Shown piece by piece: positions 54,306 to 63,083 of a stretch of DNA of 64,000 bases. The stretch spans positions 2,232,001-2,296,000 of the forward strand of contig OZ246020.1 in NCBI GenBank assembly GCA_965230795.1, read 5' to 3'. Numbering within the stretch: position 1 is the first letter of the stretch; the number at the start of each line of letters is the position of its first letter. The DNA comes from PZPK01 sp965230795. Its GTDB lineage: Bacteria > Pseudomonadota > Gammaproteobacteria > Pseudomonadales > Oleiphilaceae. The position numbers were made by a program, and so were the translations under genes. The notes under the pieces are model-generated. The model saw only the letters and a program-made list of their open reading frames with translations, ran no database searches and was not told the DNA's origin.

Positions 54306-55138
54306 GCGGATTGCTGAAAGGCTATATTGATGCGGTCCGGGATAAGGATCATGTATTTGAATTTATGGCCCCGTCTCATCACCCCAAGCTCGATGTGCGT
54401 AAAGGCTGCATTCTGTACATGGAAGACGTGAGCGTCAGTTTCGATGGTTTCAAGGCTATTAATGATCTGAACCTCTACATCGATGAGGGTGAGTTACGCT
54501 GCATCATTGGTCCGAATGGTGCCGGAAAAACCACCATGATGGACATCATTACCGGAAAAACCCGACCTGATACGGGCTCGGTTTATTTTGGTCAGACCAT
54601 CAATTTGCTGGAAATGTCCGAGCCGGACATTGCCACCGCAGGCATTGGGCGAAAGTTTCAGAAACCCACGGTATTCGAAGAACAAAGCGTGTTTGCCAAC
54701 CTTGAGCTGTCAATGGCTTGCAAGAAAACCGTACTGGCAACGCTAACAGCGAAGCTAGGCAAGGATGAGCTGGAAGAAATTGAAAAAGTTCTGGAGCTGA
54801 TCGGTTTGAAGGATCAGCGCTTTCTGAATGCCGGGGCCTTATCTCACGGCCAGAAACAGTGGCTGGAAATTGGCATGCTGCTTATGCAGAAGCCACGTCT
54901 GCTACTGGTAGACGAGCCCGTTGCGGGTATGACGCATCAGGAAATGGATCGCACTGCGGAGCTTCTGATATCGCTTGAAGGCAAGCACTCGGTTGTGGTG
55001 GTCGAACATGATATGGATTTCGTACGCTCCATTGCCAGAAAGGTTACCGTTCTGCACCAGGGAAGTGTCTTGGCAGAAGGCTCAATGGATGATGTGCAGT
55101 CGAACTCAAAAGTAAAAGAGGTGTACCTTGGAGAATAG
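54302..55138 (+). CDS. urtD: Urea ABC transporter ATP-binding protein UrtD
   Basis: ATPase subunit of the LivG type. Walker A GPNGAGKTT, signature LSHGQKQWLE and Walker B LLLVDEPVAGM are all present. Length 278. Confidence 0.95.
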   Translation: MSGLLKGYIDAVRDKDHVFEFMAPSHHPKLDVRKGCILYMEDVSVSFDGFKAINDLNLYIDEGELRCIIGPNGAGKTTMMDIITGKTRPDTGSVYFGQTINLLEMSEPDIATAGIGRKFQKPTVFEEQSVFANLELSMACKKTVLATLTAKLGKDELEEIEKVLELIGLKDQRFLNAGALSHGQKQWLEIGMLLMQKPRLLLVDEPVAGMTHQEMDRTAELLISLEGKHSVVVVEHDMDFVRSIARKVTVLHQGSVLAEGSMDDVQSNSKVKEVYLGE

Positions 55139-55194
55139 TAGTTGCTTCACAGAGGCATCAAACGCTAACGTATCGGCATCGAGAGGAAAGGGGC

Positions 55195-55890
55195 ATGCTT
55201 AATATTCAGGGCCTCAATCAGTATTACGGCCAGAGTCATACCTTGTGGGACCTGGATATAGAAGTACCAGAGGGAAAATGCACCTGCCTGATGGGTCGAA
55301 ATGGTGTGGGTAAAACCACCTTGCTTGGTTGTGTGATGGGATTGATCAAACCGGAATCAGGCGCTATCAGTTTTGCGGGTCAGGACATGCTGAAGGTATC
55401 CGCCGAAAAACGCGCACCCCTTGGTATCGGTTATGTGCCCCAGGGGCGGCAGATTTTTCCCATGCTGACTGTCGAAGAAAATTTACAGATCGGCTTGCCC
55501 GTCCGTAAACAGAACAAAAAACAGATTCCCGAGTTTATTTATGAGTTGTTTCCGGTGTTAAAAGAAATGCGATCCCGGCGGGGCGGCGACCTTTCGGGTG
55601 GACAGCAACAACAGTTGGCCATAGGGCGAGCCCTGGTGATAGATCCAAAACTGCTGATTCTGGATGAACCTACTGAAGGGATTCAGCCCAATATTGTTGC
55701 AGAGATTGGCGACATCATTCGAAAACTGAATCGTGACATTGGTCTGACTGTGCTGCTGGTAGAACAAAAACTGCCTTTTGTTCGGCGTACCAGCGATCGA
55801 TTTGTGATTATGGATCGAGGCAGAAATGTGGCTGCCGGCGACCTGGACGAGCTCAACGAAGAACTGGTTCAGGAATATTTAACCGTTTAA
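55195..55890 (+). CDS. urtE: Urea ABC transporter ATP-binding protein UrtE
   Basis: Second ATPase, LivF type, 231 residues. Walker A GRNGVGKTT, signature LSGGQQQQLA, Walker B LLILDEPTEGI. It ends three bases before ureD, joining the transporter and urease genes in one run. Confidence 0.95.
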   Translation: MLNIQGLNQYYGQSHTLWDLDIEVPEGKCTCLMGRNGVGKTTLLGCVMGLIKPESGAISFAGQDMLKVSAEKRAPLGIGYVPQGRQIFPMLTVEENLQIGLPVRKQNKKQIPEFIYELFPVLKEMRSRRGGDLSGGQQQQLAIGRALVIDPKLLILDEPTEGIQPNIVAEIGDIIRKLNRDIGLTVLLVEQKLPFVRRTSDRFVIMDRGRNVAAGDLDELNEELVQEYLTV

Positions 55891-55893
55891 CGT

Positions 55894-56769
55894 ATGAATG
55901 CACAGTTTGATCCCGCAGCAAGCCAGGCAAACGGATATGGTAATCATAGACGATGGGATGCCCGGATTAACCTGGCCTTTGCGAACCGTCAGAACAAAAC
56001 CATTCTTGAGGACATGGCATTTGTCGGGCCTTTACGTGTGCAGAGACCGTTCTATCCAGAGGGAAACGTCTGTCATGTTTATCTTCTGCATCCCCCTGGA
56101 GGAATGGTCAGTGGCGATCAGCTCAACATCGACATAAAGGTTGGAGAGAGCGCTCACGCTTTGTTGACGACACCGTCTGCCGGCAAGATCTACGCTGCAG
56201 ACAGCTGCCAGATTCCGCAAAAACAGCGCGTAACGATTGCGGTTCAGTCTGGCTGTCTGGAATGGTTACCCCAGGAAAATATTATTTTCGATGGCGCGCA
56301 CGCCCATCTGGAAACTCGAGCTGAGCTGAATCGTGATGCGTCCCTGGTGGCCTGGGACATGGTCGGCTTCGGTCGCCCGGAGGGCGAGCATTGGTTTAAA
56401 TCCGGCAGCTTAAGTCAAAACTGGACTATTTATCGCGAAAACAAGCCCGTTTTGATTGAGCGTTTCAGGCTGGATCCCGAGTTGGCGCTGTTGAAAAGCA
56501 AAGCAGGATTGATGGGAATGCATTTTCAGGCAACGATGTATCTTTGCTGCCCGGATGCTAATGCTTTGATCGAGAAAGTGCGTGCTCTTTTGCCAGCGCC
56601 ATCGGAGGCTTTAATGTCTGCCTGTACTTGCAGGGACGGTGTCCTGAGCGTCAGATGCCTGGGAGAAGATGCGCAAACAACGCGTAATCTTCTGGCCACG
56701 ATATGGGCTGCGATCCGCCAGGATGCAATCCGTAAACCTGCATGCGTACCTCGAATATGGTCCACCTGA
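55894..56769 (+). CDS. ureD: Urease accessory protein UreD
   Basis: Scaffold that binds the UreABC apoprotein and recruits UreF and UreG. The 291 residues show the family pieces RVQRPFYPEGNVCHVYLLHPPGGMVSGDQL and LLTTPSAGKIY, then WLPQENIIFDGA. First of the urease genes here. Confidence 0.95.
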   Translation: MNAQFDPAASQANGYGNHRRWDARINLAFANRQNKTILEDMAFVGPLRVQRPFYPEGNVCHVYLLHPPGGMVSGDQLNIDIKVGESAHALLTTPSAGKIYAADSCQIPQKQRVTIAVQSGCLEWLPQENIIFDGAHAHLETRAELNRDASLVAWDMVGFGRPEGEHWFKSGSLSQNWTIYRENKPVLIERFRLDPELALLKSKAGLMGMHFQATMYLCCPDANALIEKVRALLPAPSEALMSACTCRDGVLSVRCLGEDAQTTRNLLATIWAAIRQDAIRKPACVPRIWST

Positions 56770-56805
56770 ATGATATTTCGCTAACACCCTGGAGCCGGGA
56801 AAGTT

Positions 56806-57108
56806 ATGGAATTAAGTCCAAGAGAAAAAGATAAACTGCTGCTTTTTACGGCGGCGCTTCTTGCAGAACGTCGCAAGGCAAAGGGCATCAAGCTGAATTA
56901 TCCTGAAGCGATCGCGTTGATTTCCGCTGAGATTATGGAAGGCGCCCGTGAAGGAAAGACCGTTGCAGAGTTAATGAGTAGTGGTCGCAAAGTTCTCAGT
57001 CGGGATGATGTGATGGAGGGCATTGCCGAAATGATCCACGAGGTGCAGGTGGAGGCGACGTTTCCCGATGGCACCAAACTCGTTACCGTTCATGACCCGA
57101 TTGTTTAA
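56806..57108 (+). CDS. ureA: Urease subunit gamma
   Basis: Small structural subunit of 100 residues, starting MELSPREKDKLLLF. It includes the segment KLNYPEAIALISAEIMEGAREGK typical of UreA. Confidence 0.97.
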   Translation: MELSPREKDKLLLFTAALLAERRKAKGIKLNYPEAIALISAEIMEGAREGKTVAELMSSGRKVLSRDDVMEGIAEMIHEVQVEATFPDGTKLVTVHDPIV

Positions 57109-57120
57109 AAAGGGGGCGCT

Positions 57121-57444
57121 ATGATACCCGGAGAATATCAGATTCAGTCTGGAGACATTGAGATCAATCCCGGCAGGGAAACCACCGAGTTGGATGTCGC
57201 CAATACCGGAGACAGACCGATTCAGGTCGGTTCCCATTATCACTTTTTTGAAACGAACCCCGCGCTGTCATTTGATCGTGACAAGGCGAAAGGAAAACGT
57301 TTGAACATTCCGGCGGGCACGGCGGTTCGCTTTGAGCCTGGTCAAACTCGGACGATCGAATTGGTTCCATATGCAGGCGCCCGGGTTGTGTATGGCTTTC
57401 GCGGTCAAGTAATGGGGCCGCTTGAAGATTCCACTGCATCCTGA
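57121..57444 (+). CDS. ureB: Urease subunit beta
   Basis: Structural subunit of 107 residues (MIPGEYQIQSGDIEINPGR). Contains NTGDRPIQVGSHYHFFE and RLNIPAGTAVRFEPGQ. Separate UreA and UreB are usual for Pseudomonas-like ureases, unlike the fused form of Helicobacter. Confidence 0.97.
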   Translation: MIPGEYQIQSGDIEINPGRETTELDVANTGDRPIQVGSHYHFFETNPALSFDRDKAKGKRLNIPAGTAVRFEPGQTRTIELVPYAGARVVYGFRGQVMGPLEDSTAS

Positions 57445-57455
57445 GGAGAAAACGT

Positions 57456-59162
57456 ATGGCAAAGATTACGCGTGAAGCCTATGCCAGCATGTTTGGCCCA
57501 ACCAAGGGTGATCGTGTCAGGTTGGGTGATACTGAACTCTGGATAGAAGTTGAAGAAGACTTCACCCGCTATGGCGATGAAGTGAAATTCGGCGGTGGCA
57601 AAGTCATTCGTGATGGCATGGGGCAGAGTCAGCGGCTCAGTCATGACATTATGGATACGGTGATTACCAACGCGTTGATTCTGGATCACTGGGGCATTGT
57701 CAAAGCAGATCTGGGGATTAAGGACGGCCGCATTGCAGGCATTGGTAAAGCCGGCAATCCCGACACGCAGGAAGGAGTCGATATCATAATTGGTCCGGGT
57801 ACCGAGATTATCGCCGGCGAAGGGCAAATTCTAACAGCGGGCGGCATCGACGCACACATTCATTTTATTTGTCCACAACAGGTGGAAGAAGCCTTAATGT
57901 CGGGCACTACCACAATGTTAGGCGGCGGCACGGGTCCCGCAACGGGTACCAACGCTACGACCTGTACTCCCGGTCCCTGGCACATCGAAAAAATGCTGCA
58001 GGCTTGCGATAGCTTGCCGATGAACTTCGGCTTTCTGGGTAAAGGAAATGCCAGTCAGCCCGAGGCACTGGAGGAACAGATCAAGGCCGGAGCATTTGGC
58101 CTTAAACTTCACGAAGACTGGGGGACGACACCTGCTGCGATCGATACCTGTCTGAGTGTGGCGGAAAAATATGACGTTCAGGTCGCGATTCATACGGATA
58201 CCCTGAATGAATCCGGTTTCGTCGAGGACACACTGGCTGCATTCAAGGGACGGTGTATCCATACCTACCACACGGAAGGCGCCGGTGGTGGCCATGCGCC
58301 GGACATTATCAAGGCCTGTGGCCAGGCTAATGTCCTGCCGTCATCGACGAACCCAACCCGACCCTATACCGTCAATACCGTCGATGAGCATCTGGATATG
58401 TTAATGGTCTGCCATCATCTGGACCCTTCGATTCCCGAAGATGTGGCCTTTGCCGACTCACGCATTCGCAAAGAAACCATTGCGGCTGAGGACATTCTTC
58501 ATGATCTGGGGGCATTCTCGATGATTGCTTCGGATTCTCAGGCAATGGGGCGGGTTGGTGAAGTGATCAGCCGAACCTGGCAGACGGCTCACAAGATGAA
58601 GGTCCAGCGAGGTTTGTTGCCGGAAGATGAAGAGCGCGGGGCAGATAATTTTCGTGCCAAGCGATATATCGCAAAATATACCATCAATCCCGCTATCACC
58701 CATGGTCTGGCGCAGCATGTGGGGTCGGTCGAGAAAGGCAAGCTCGCTGATCTGGTATTGTGGAAGCCTGCCTTTTTTGGCGCGAAGCCTTCACTGATCA
58801 TGAAGGGAGGGGCGATTGCTGCTGCGCCAATGGGTGATCCAAACGCGTCAATCCCCACGCCTCAGCCTGTACATTACCGACCCATGTTCGGTGCTCTGGG
58901 TCAGGCCGTTTGCGCCAATAGTGTTACCTTCGTTTCCAAGGCTGCATATGATGCTGGTATCCGACGGGAGCTGAATTTGCAAAGGCAGATACTTCCCTGT
59001 GAAGGCGTTCGCACTGTGACCAAGTCAGACATGGTTCATAACTCAGCCATGCCGGTTGTCGAAGTCGATCCGCAAACGTATGAAGTTCGTGCTGATGGAC
59101 AATTGCTTAGCTGCGAACCGGCAGAGGTTTTACCTTTGGCGCAACGATATTTTCTGTTTTAG
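57456..59162 (+). CDS. ureC: Urease subunit alpha (catalytic)
   Basis: Hydrolyses urea to ammonia and carbamate. The nickel-bridging lysine to be carbamylated is in GAFGLKLHEDWG (about 219). Metal histidines are in IDAHIHFI and HTYHTEGAGGGH. The flexible active-site flap carries MVCHHLD. The 568 residues match the family. No active-site change was found. Confidence 0.98.
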   Translation: MAKITREAYASMFGPTKGDRVRLGDTELWIEVEEDFTRYGDEVKFGGGKVIRDGMGQSQRLSHDIMDTVITNALILDHWGIVKADLGIKDGRIAGIGKAGNPDTQEGVDIIIGPGTEIIAGEGQILTAGGIDAHIHFICPQQVEEALMSGTTTMLGGGTGPATGTNATTCTPGPWHIEKMLQACDSLPMNFGFLGKGNASQPEALEEQIKAGAFGLKLHEDWGTTPAAIDTCLSVAEKYDVQVAIHTDTLNESGFVEDTLAAFKGRCIHTYHTEGAGGGHAPDIIKACGQANVLPSSTNPTRPYTVNTVDEHLDMLMVCHHLDPSIPEDVAFADSRIRKETIAAEDILHDLGAFSMIASDSQAMGRVGEVISRTWQTAHKMKVQRGLLPEDEERGADNFRAKRYIAKYTINPAITHGLAQHVGSVEKGKLADLVLWKPAFFGAKPSLIMKGGAIAAAPMGDPNASIPTPQPVHYRPMFGALGQAVCANSVTFVSKAAYDAGIRRELNLQRQILPCEGVRTVTKSDMVHNSAMPVVEVDPQTYEVRADGQLLSCEPAEVLPLAQRYFLF

Positions 59163-59173
59163 GAAGTGCATTC

Positions 59174-59641
59174 ATGTCTGGCATGATCAAATTTGTACAC
59201 AATCTGGGCCATCATACGCGGGTTCCGTCTGATACCGATCGTCTGATCCTCGATTATGATCAGCGTGTAAAAGGGCGCTTGAGAGCAAAGACAGAGCAGG
59301 GCCATGATGTCGGCTTGTTTCTGGAGCGGGGGAAAGTCCTGCTTGAGGGAGATGTGCTTGAATCGGAAGAGGGTGAGCGTGTGGTCGTGTCGGCAGCGGA
59401 AGAAGCATTGATCGAGGCGCGCTGTGAAGACTGGATGCTCTTTTCCCGTTGTTGCTACCATTTGGGAAATCGCCATGTGCCGATCGAAATCGGGCAGCGG
59501 CAATTACGCTTTCGTCCTGACGAGATTCTGAGGGATATGCTCCATCAACTGGGCGCGACGACGCAAGATCTCAAAGCACCATTCAACCCTGAGTCCGGCG
59601 CCTATGCTGGCGGTCATCATCATCACCATCATCATGACTGA
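59174..59641 (+). CDS. ureE: Urease accessory protein UreE (nickel chaperone)
   Basis: Delivers nickel to the urease centre. The 155 residues end in a histidine cluster (seven H in GGHHHHHHHD), the nickel-binding tail seen in many UreE proteins. The core metal site HVPIEI is present. It overlaps ureF by eight bases. Confidence 0.95.
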   Translation: MSGMIKFVHNLGHHTRVPSDTDRLILDYDQRVKGRLRAKTEQGHDVGLFLERGKVLLEGDVLESEEGERVVVSAAEEALIEARCEDWMLFSRCCYHLGNRHVPIEIGQRQLRFRPDEILRDMLHQLGATTQDLKAPFNPESGAYAGGHHHHHHHD

Positions 59642-60329
59642 TAAAATGGACTTGCCAGGTCAGGATACCACCCAGTTGCTGTCACTGATGCAGCTCGCCA
59701 GTCCCTCTTTGCCCATTGGTGCCTTTGCTTACTCGCAGGGTCTGGAGCAGGCCATCGATATTGGCTTTGTGAGCGATCGCAGCAGTCTGGAAAGCTGGTG
59801 CAGGGAAATGCTTGTATCGGGTCTGGCTAAACTGGATGCGCCCATCCTGATTCGCTTAAAAGCAGCCTGTGATCGCGCTGATCAGGAAGCGTTTTGTTAC
59901 TGGAATCAGTATCTTTTGGCGGCGCGCGAGACTGCAGAACTCTATCAGGAAGATATTCAGCTTGGGCATGCGATGAAGCGTTTGGCAAATGGTCAGGGCT
60001 GGTGTAAAGCGGAGATTACTCTGCCTGAATCCCCCGGTTTTATGGCGGTATATGCGTTGGCAGCAAGCTGTCTGCAGCTGGAAGATCGTCTGTTAGTAAC
60101 AGGCTTTTTCTGGAGCTGGCTGGAGAACCAGTTGGCCGTTGCTTGTAAGACGATACCGCTGGGTCAAACCGATGCCCAAACGCTCATCAATACGCTTAAA
60201 TCCCTCCTGGCGGAGCTGGTTGAATCGGCAGCGTCCTTGCGAGATGAAGAGCTTGGCGGCTCTCTGCCGGGACAGGCTCTGCTCAGTGCCCTTCATGAAA
60301 CACAATATTCAAGACTGTTCAGGAGCTAA
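59634..60329 (+). CDS. ureF: Urease accessory protein UreF
   Basis: Helical protein that acts as a GTPase gatekeeper for UreG. The ATG at 59634, inside the end of ureE, is preferred to codons farther upstream (which lie in the histidine tail read in another frame); 59646 is also possible. The conserved region is MQLASPSLPIGAFAYSQGLEQAI. About 231 residues. Confidence 0.94.
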   Translation: MTDKMDLPGQDTTQLLSLMQLASPSLPIGAFAYSQGLEQAIDIGFVSDRSSLESWCREMLVSGLAKLDAPILIRLKAACDRADQEAFCYWNQYLLAARETAELYQEDIQLGHAMKRLANGQGWCKAEITLPESPGFMAVYALAASCLQLEDRLLVTGFFWSWLENQLAVACKTIPLGQTDAQTLINTLKSLLAELVESAASLRDEELGGSLPGQALLSALHETQYSRLFRS

Positions 60330-60335
60330 AACTAT

Positions 60336-60947
60336 ATGACAACTCAATGTCTGCGCGTCGGCATCGGCGGTCCCGTCGGTTCGGGAAAAACTGCATTGCT
60401 GAAGAACCTGTGCGCACGGCTGAAAGATCGTTACAACATGGCTGTTGTAACCAATGATATCTATACCAAGGAAGACGCTCAGTTTCTGCTTCGACACGAG
60501 GCATTGGAAGAAGATCGAATAATGGGCGTCGAGACGGGGGGGTGCCCGCATACGGCAATTCGCGAAGATGCTTCGATGAATCTGGCAGCTATCGACTCCC
60601 TGCAGGCGAAACATCCAGGCCTGGAGCTGGTATTCGTGGAAAGCGGTGGCGATAATCTGAGCGCAACCTTTAGTCCGGAACTTTCAGATTTAACCTTATA
60701 TGTCATCGATGTGTGTGCCGGCGACAAAATCCCTCGCAAGGGTGGTCCGGGCATTACTAAATCTGACCTTTTGATTATCAACAAGATTGATCTTGCGGAG
60801 CAGGTGAACGCTTCCCTTGAAGTGATGGAGCGCGATAGTCTGAAAATGCGCGGTGACCGTCCCTTTGTGTTTACCAACATGGCCAAGGGAACCGGAGTTG
60901 ACGAAATTATTGGCTTTATTCAGGAAAGAGGGATGCTCGATTCCTAG
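60336..60947 (+). CDS. ureG: Urease accessory GTPase UreG
   Basis: SIMIBI-class GTPase driving nickel insertion. The P-loop is GPVGSGKTALL (about residues 12-22). The metal motif CPH is in ETGGCPHTAIRED, and the guanine specificity motif NKID is present. Length 203. Last gene of the urea cluster. Confidence 0.97.
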   Translation: MTTQCLRVGIGGPVGSGKTALLKNLCARLKDRYNMAVVTNDIYTKEDAQFLLRHEALEEDRIMGVETGGCPHTAIREDASMNLAAIDSLQAKHPGLELVFVESGGDNLSATFSPELSDLTLYVIDVCAGDKIPRKGGPGITKSDLLIINKIDLAEQVNASLEVMERDSLKMRGDRPFVFTNMAKGTGVDEIIGFIQERGMLDS

Positions 60948-61174
60948 CGCTGTCTTTGGCCTGAGACGCAGTTCACATTTCATTCCTGACCGGCAGTCAT
61001 TTTATTGTTGAATGTAACATCGTGTGATAATTTGTGAAAACTGAAAAAACGTAGTGTTAGTGCCGAACAGCTTTAAACAACAACGCTTCGTTTTAATTGA
61101 GGGATGAAACGGTTAGGGAACGCCGTGACATCGCAGCAAAATCACACTGTTAATGTATTCAACCGAGAATAATA

Positions 61175-62350
61175 ATGTCTGCCACAACTCGCTCTCCAGG
61201 GAATGTAAGTCTGCATAAAGCGCAGTCTAAGGTGAAAGCAAGCCCTACCATTATTGCGTTGGCAGCCATCGCTCTGCTTTCAGGCAATCCAGCATTGGCC
61301 GAGTTGAAGATGTTGACCGACTCTTCAATGGATAGCATTACCGCTCAATCTGGTTTGACCATCGACATCGAAACTATGGTAACCATCGGCGAAATAGAAT
61401 ACGTCGATGCGGGCTCCATGTACTGGAAGGATATATCCCTGACGGGTATCGGTGGTGGCTTGGTCGATAATATCCGAGCCAGAGTCGATTCCACGGATGG
61501 TACCGAAACCATTCCGGTTGGTTTTTCCGATATGGCGATGCTGGCCAGCATGGGATACCTGGATGCCTCAGAGACCGATGTTGCGTGGGCCATCGCTGAA
61601 TATGATGATGGTAGCGGCAACTACGGCAAGCAGTTCGGTGACGGTGATGCCATCATCCACGTCACGTCGACAGATTATGGTATCGATTTCAGCACTCCAC
61701 CGAATCCTGCTGATCACGCGTCCAACCTGAATGCAGTGAAAAACGCGGTCGATCTTCACTATCAGGAAGGCGAATTCGGTCTGAGAAGTTCCGATGGCAG
61801 TGTAGAAACCGCTCTGAGTGAAAACTTCTCGGTTCAAGCCTATCTTGGCTATTTCGATATACTCTTGACCAACAATGGTAACGGACGTCACCTCGGTGCG
61901 ACCCCCGGCGAGCCATCAAATATTCGGGTGGGAGACTCCTATATCGGTTTGGATCTGAAGTTCCGCGTCGAAGATCTGGACATCGATCGTACCAACAACG
62001 CCACGAATACGTTTATCCCTCGTGCGGTCACGAACCCGGGCTTAACGCTGAGAGATATGCGAATCCACAATGAGCGTGGCTTTGATACTCTGGGGAGTTT
62101 CGGCTTCGCAAGTGTCGAGAGTAAGATCGGTGCCGCAGATGGTATCCTTTCTGGCCTGCACTCCAACACGCTGAACGATAATGGTGGCGATGTGGTCGAG
62201 GTAGACGGTCAGGCTATTTACGATATCAACGTCAAGTGGGACTGGGATTTGCCGCATATTTCCTTTGGCGATACCGGACAATCTATCGGCCAGGTCTACT
62301 TCACCGACTTCCATATTAACGACACTTCAATCGTTATTTCTGCACACTAG
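61175..62350 (+). CDS. Secreted DUF6160-like protein
   Basis: A 391-residue protein with a signal peptide (IALAAIALLSGNPALAELK). Right after cleavage comes LTDSSMDSITAQSGLTIDIE, the N-terminal pattern of DUF6160 proteins. The rest is acidic, glycine-rich and beta-strand rich, like surface or outer-membrane proteins. No enzyme motif is recognised. It follows ureG on the same strand after 227 bases and is probably a separate unit. Confidence 0.7.
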   Translation: MSATTRSPGNVSLHKAQSKVKASPTIIALAAIALLSGNPALAELKMLTDSSMDSITAQSGLTIDIETMVTIGEIEYVDAGSMYWKDISLTGIGGGLVDNIRARVDSTDGTETIPVGFSDMAMLASMGYLDASETDVAWAIAEYDDGSGNYGKQFGDGDAIIHVTSTDYGIDFSTPPNPADHASNLNAVKNAVDLHYQEGEFGLRSSDGSVETALSENFSVQAYLGYFDILLTNNGNGRHLGATPGEPSNIRVGDSYIGLDLKFRVEDLDIDRTNNATNTFIPRAVTNPGLTLRDMRIHNERGFDTLGSFGFASVESKIGAADGILSGLHSNTLNDNGGDVVEVDGQAIYDINVKWDWDLPHISFGDTGQSIGQVYFTDFHINDTSIVISAH

Positions 62351-62377
62351 TCCGTTCACACAAGATAAATCTACTTG

Positions 62378-62406
62378 AAACCTCTGCCCGAAAATGGCTG
62401 AGGTTT
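62378..62406. terminator. Bidirectional hairpin between convergent genes
   Basis: AAACCTC, T, GCC, loop CGAAAAT, GGC, T, GAGGTTT: a stem with one symmetric T/T mismatch. A- and T-ends flank it on both strands, so it can terminate both the DUF6160-like gene and the riboflavin synthase gene. Confidence 0.6.
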
Positions 62407-62433
62407 GGAGTAATTTGTCCGCTTTCTATCAGG

Positions 62434-63066
62434 TTAAAGCTGCGAGCCGTTCCCGGCTTTATCAGCAAGTACACGCTCAACGGTATCAACTATAGCCTGT
62501 GTGCTGGGGTCAATTTCCAGGTTGACCCGGCTTCCTTCAGTGATATCACCAAAGGTGGTCACTGACAGTGTTTCGGGAATCAGGTGGACCTCAAAGCTTT
62601 CGTCATTTACTTTGCCGAGGGTAAGGCTGCAACCGTTCAAGCCAACGAATCCTTTCTCCAGCAAATAGCGTTTGAGCATGGTCGGTGTTTCAAAAACGAG
62701 AGTACAGTTTTCTTTGCTTATGATTTTATTCTGAAGTCTGACCGTTGTATGCACATGACCTGACATCAAATGACCGCCAATTTCGTCACCAATCCTTGCA
62801 GCCCGCTCGAAATTGACCTGGCTGCCCTGGGACTGATCACCCAGATTGGTCTTCTCCAGGGTTTCCTTAATGACATCGAAGTTCGCCTGGCTTGTTTCCA
62901 GATTAAAATCTGTGACGGTAAGGCAAGTGCCGTTAATGGCGATACTGGCACCCTGGCTTAGTCCTTCGAGGGATCCAGGGGGGAAGGCTATTACGAGCGA
63001 TTTATGTTGGTCAGAGCCTGAAATTTTTCGTATTTCGGCTTTTCCCTGTACGATTCCTGTGAACAT
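62434..63066 (-). CDS. ribE: Riboflavin synthase, alpha chain
   Basis: Makes riboflavin by dismutation of two lumazine molecules. The 210 residues have the two repeated barrels (MFTGIVQGKAEI and later the same motif type at GGHLMSGHVHTTVRL, with GFVGLNGCSLTLGK). Not beside other rib genes here, like the E. coli arrangement. It is followed leftwards by the urea region on the opposite strand. Confidence 0.94.
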   Translation of the reverse strand: MFTGIVQGKAEIRKISGSDQHKSLVIAFPPGSLEGLSQGASIAINGTCLTVTDFNLETSQANFDVIKETLEKTNLGDQSQGSQVNFERAARIGDEIGGHLMSGHVHTTVRLQNKIISKENCTLVFETPTMLKRYLLEKGFVGLNGCSLTLGKVNDESFEVHLIPETLSVTTFGDITEGSRVNLEIDPSTQAIVDTVERVLADKAGNGSQL

Positions 63067-63083
63067 AGTCTGAGTCAGATTTC

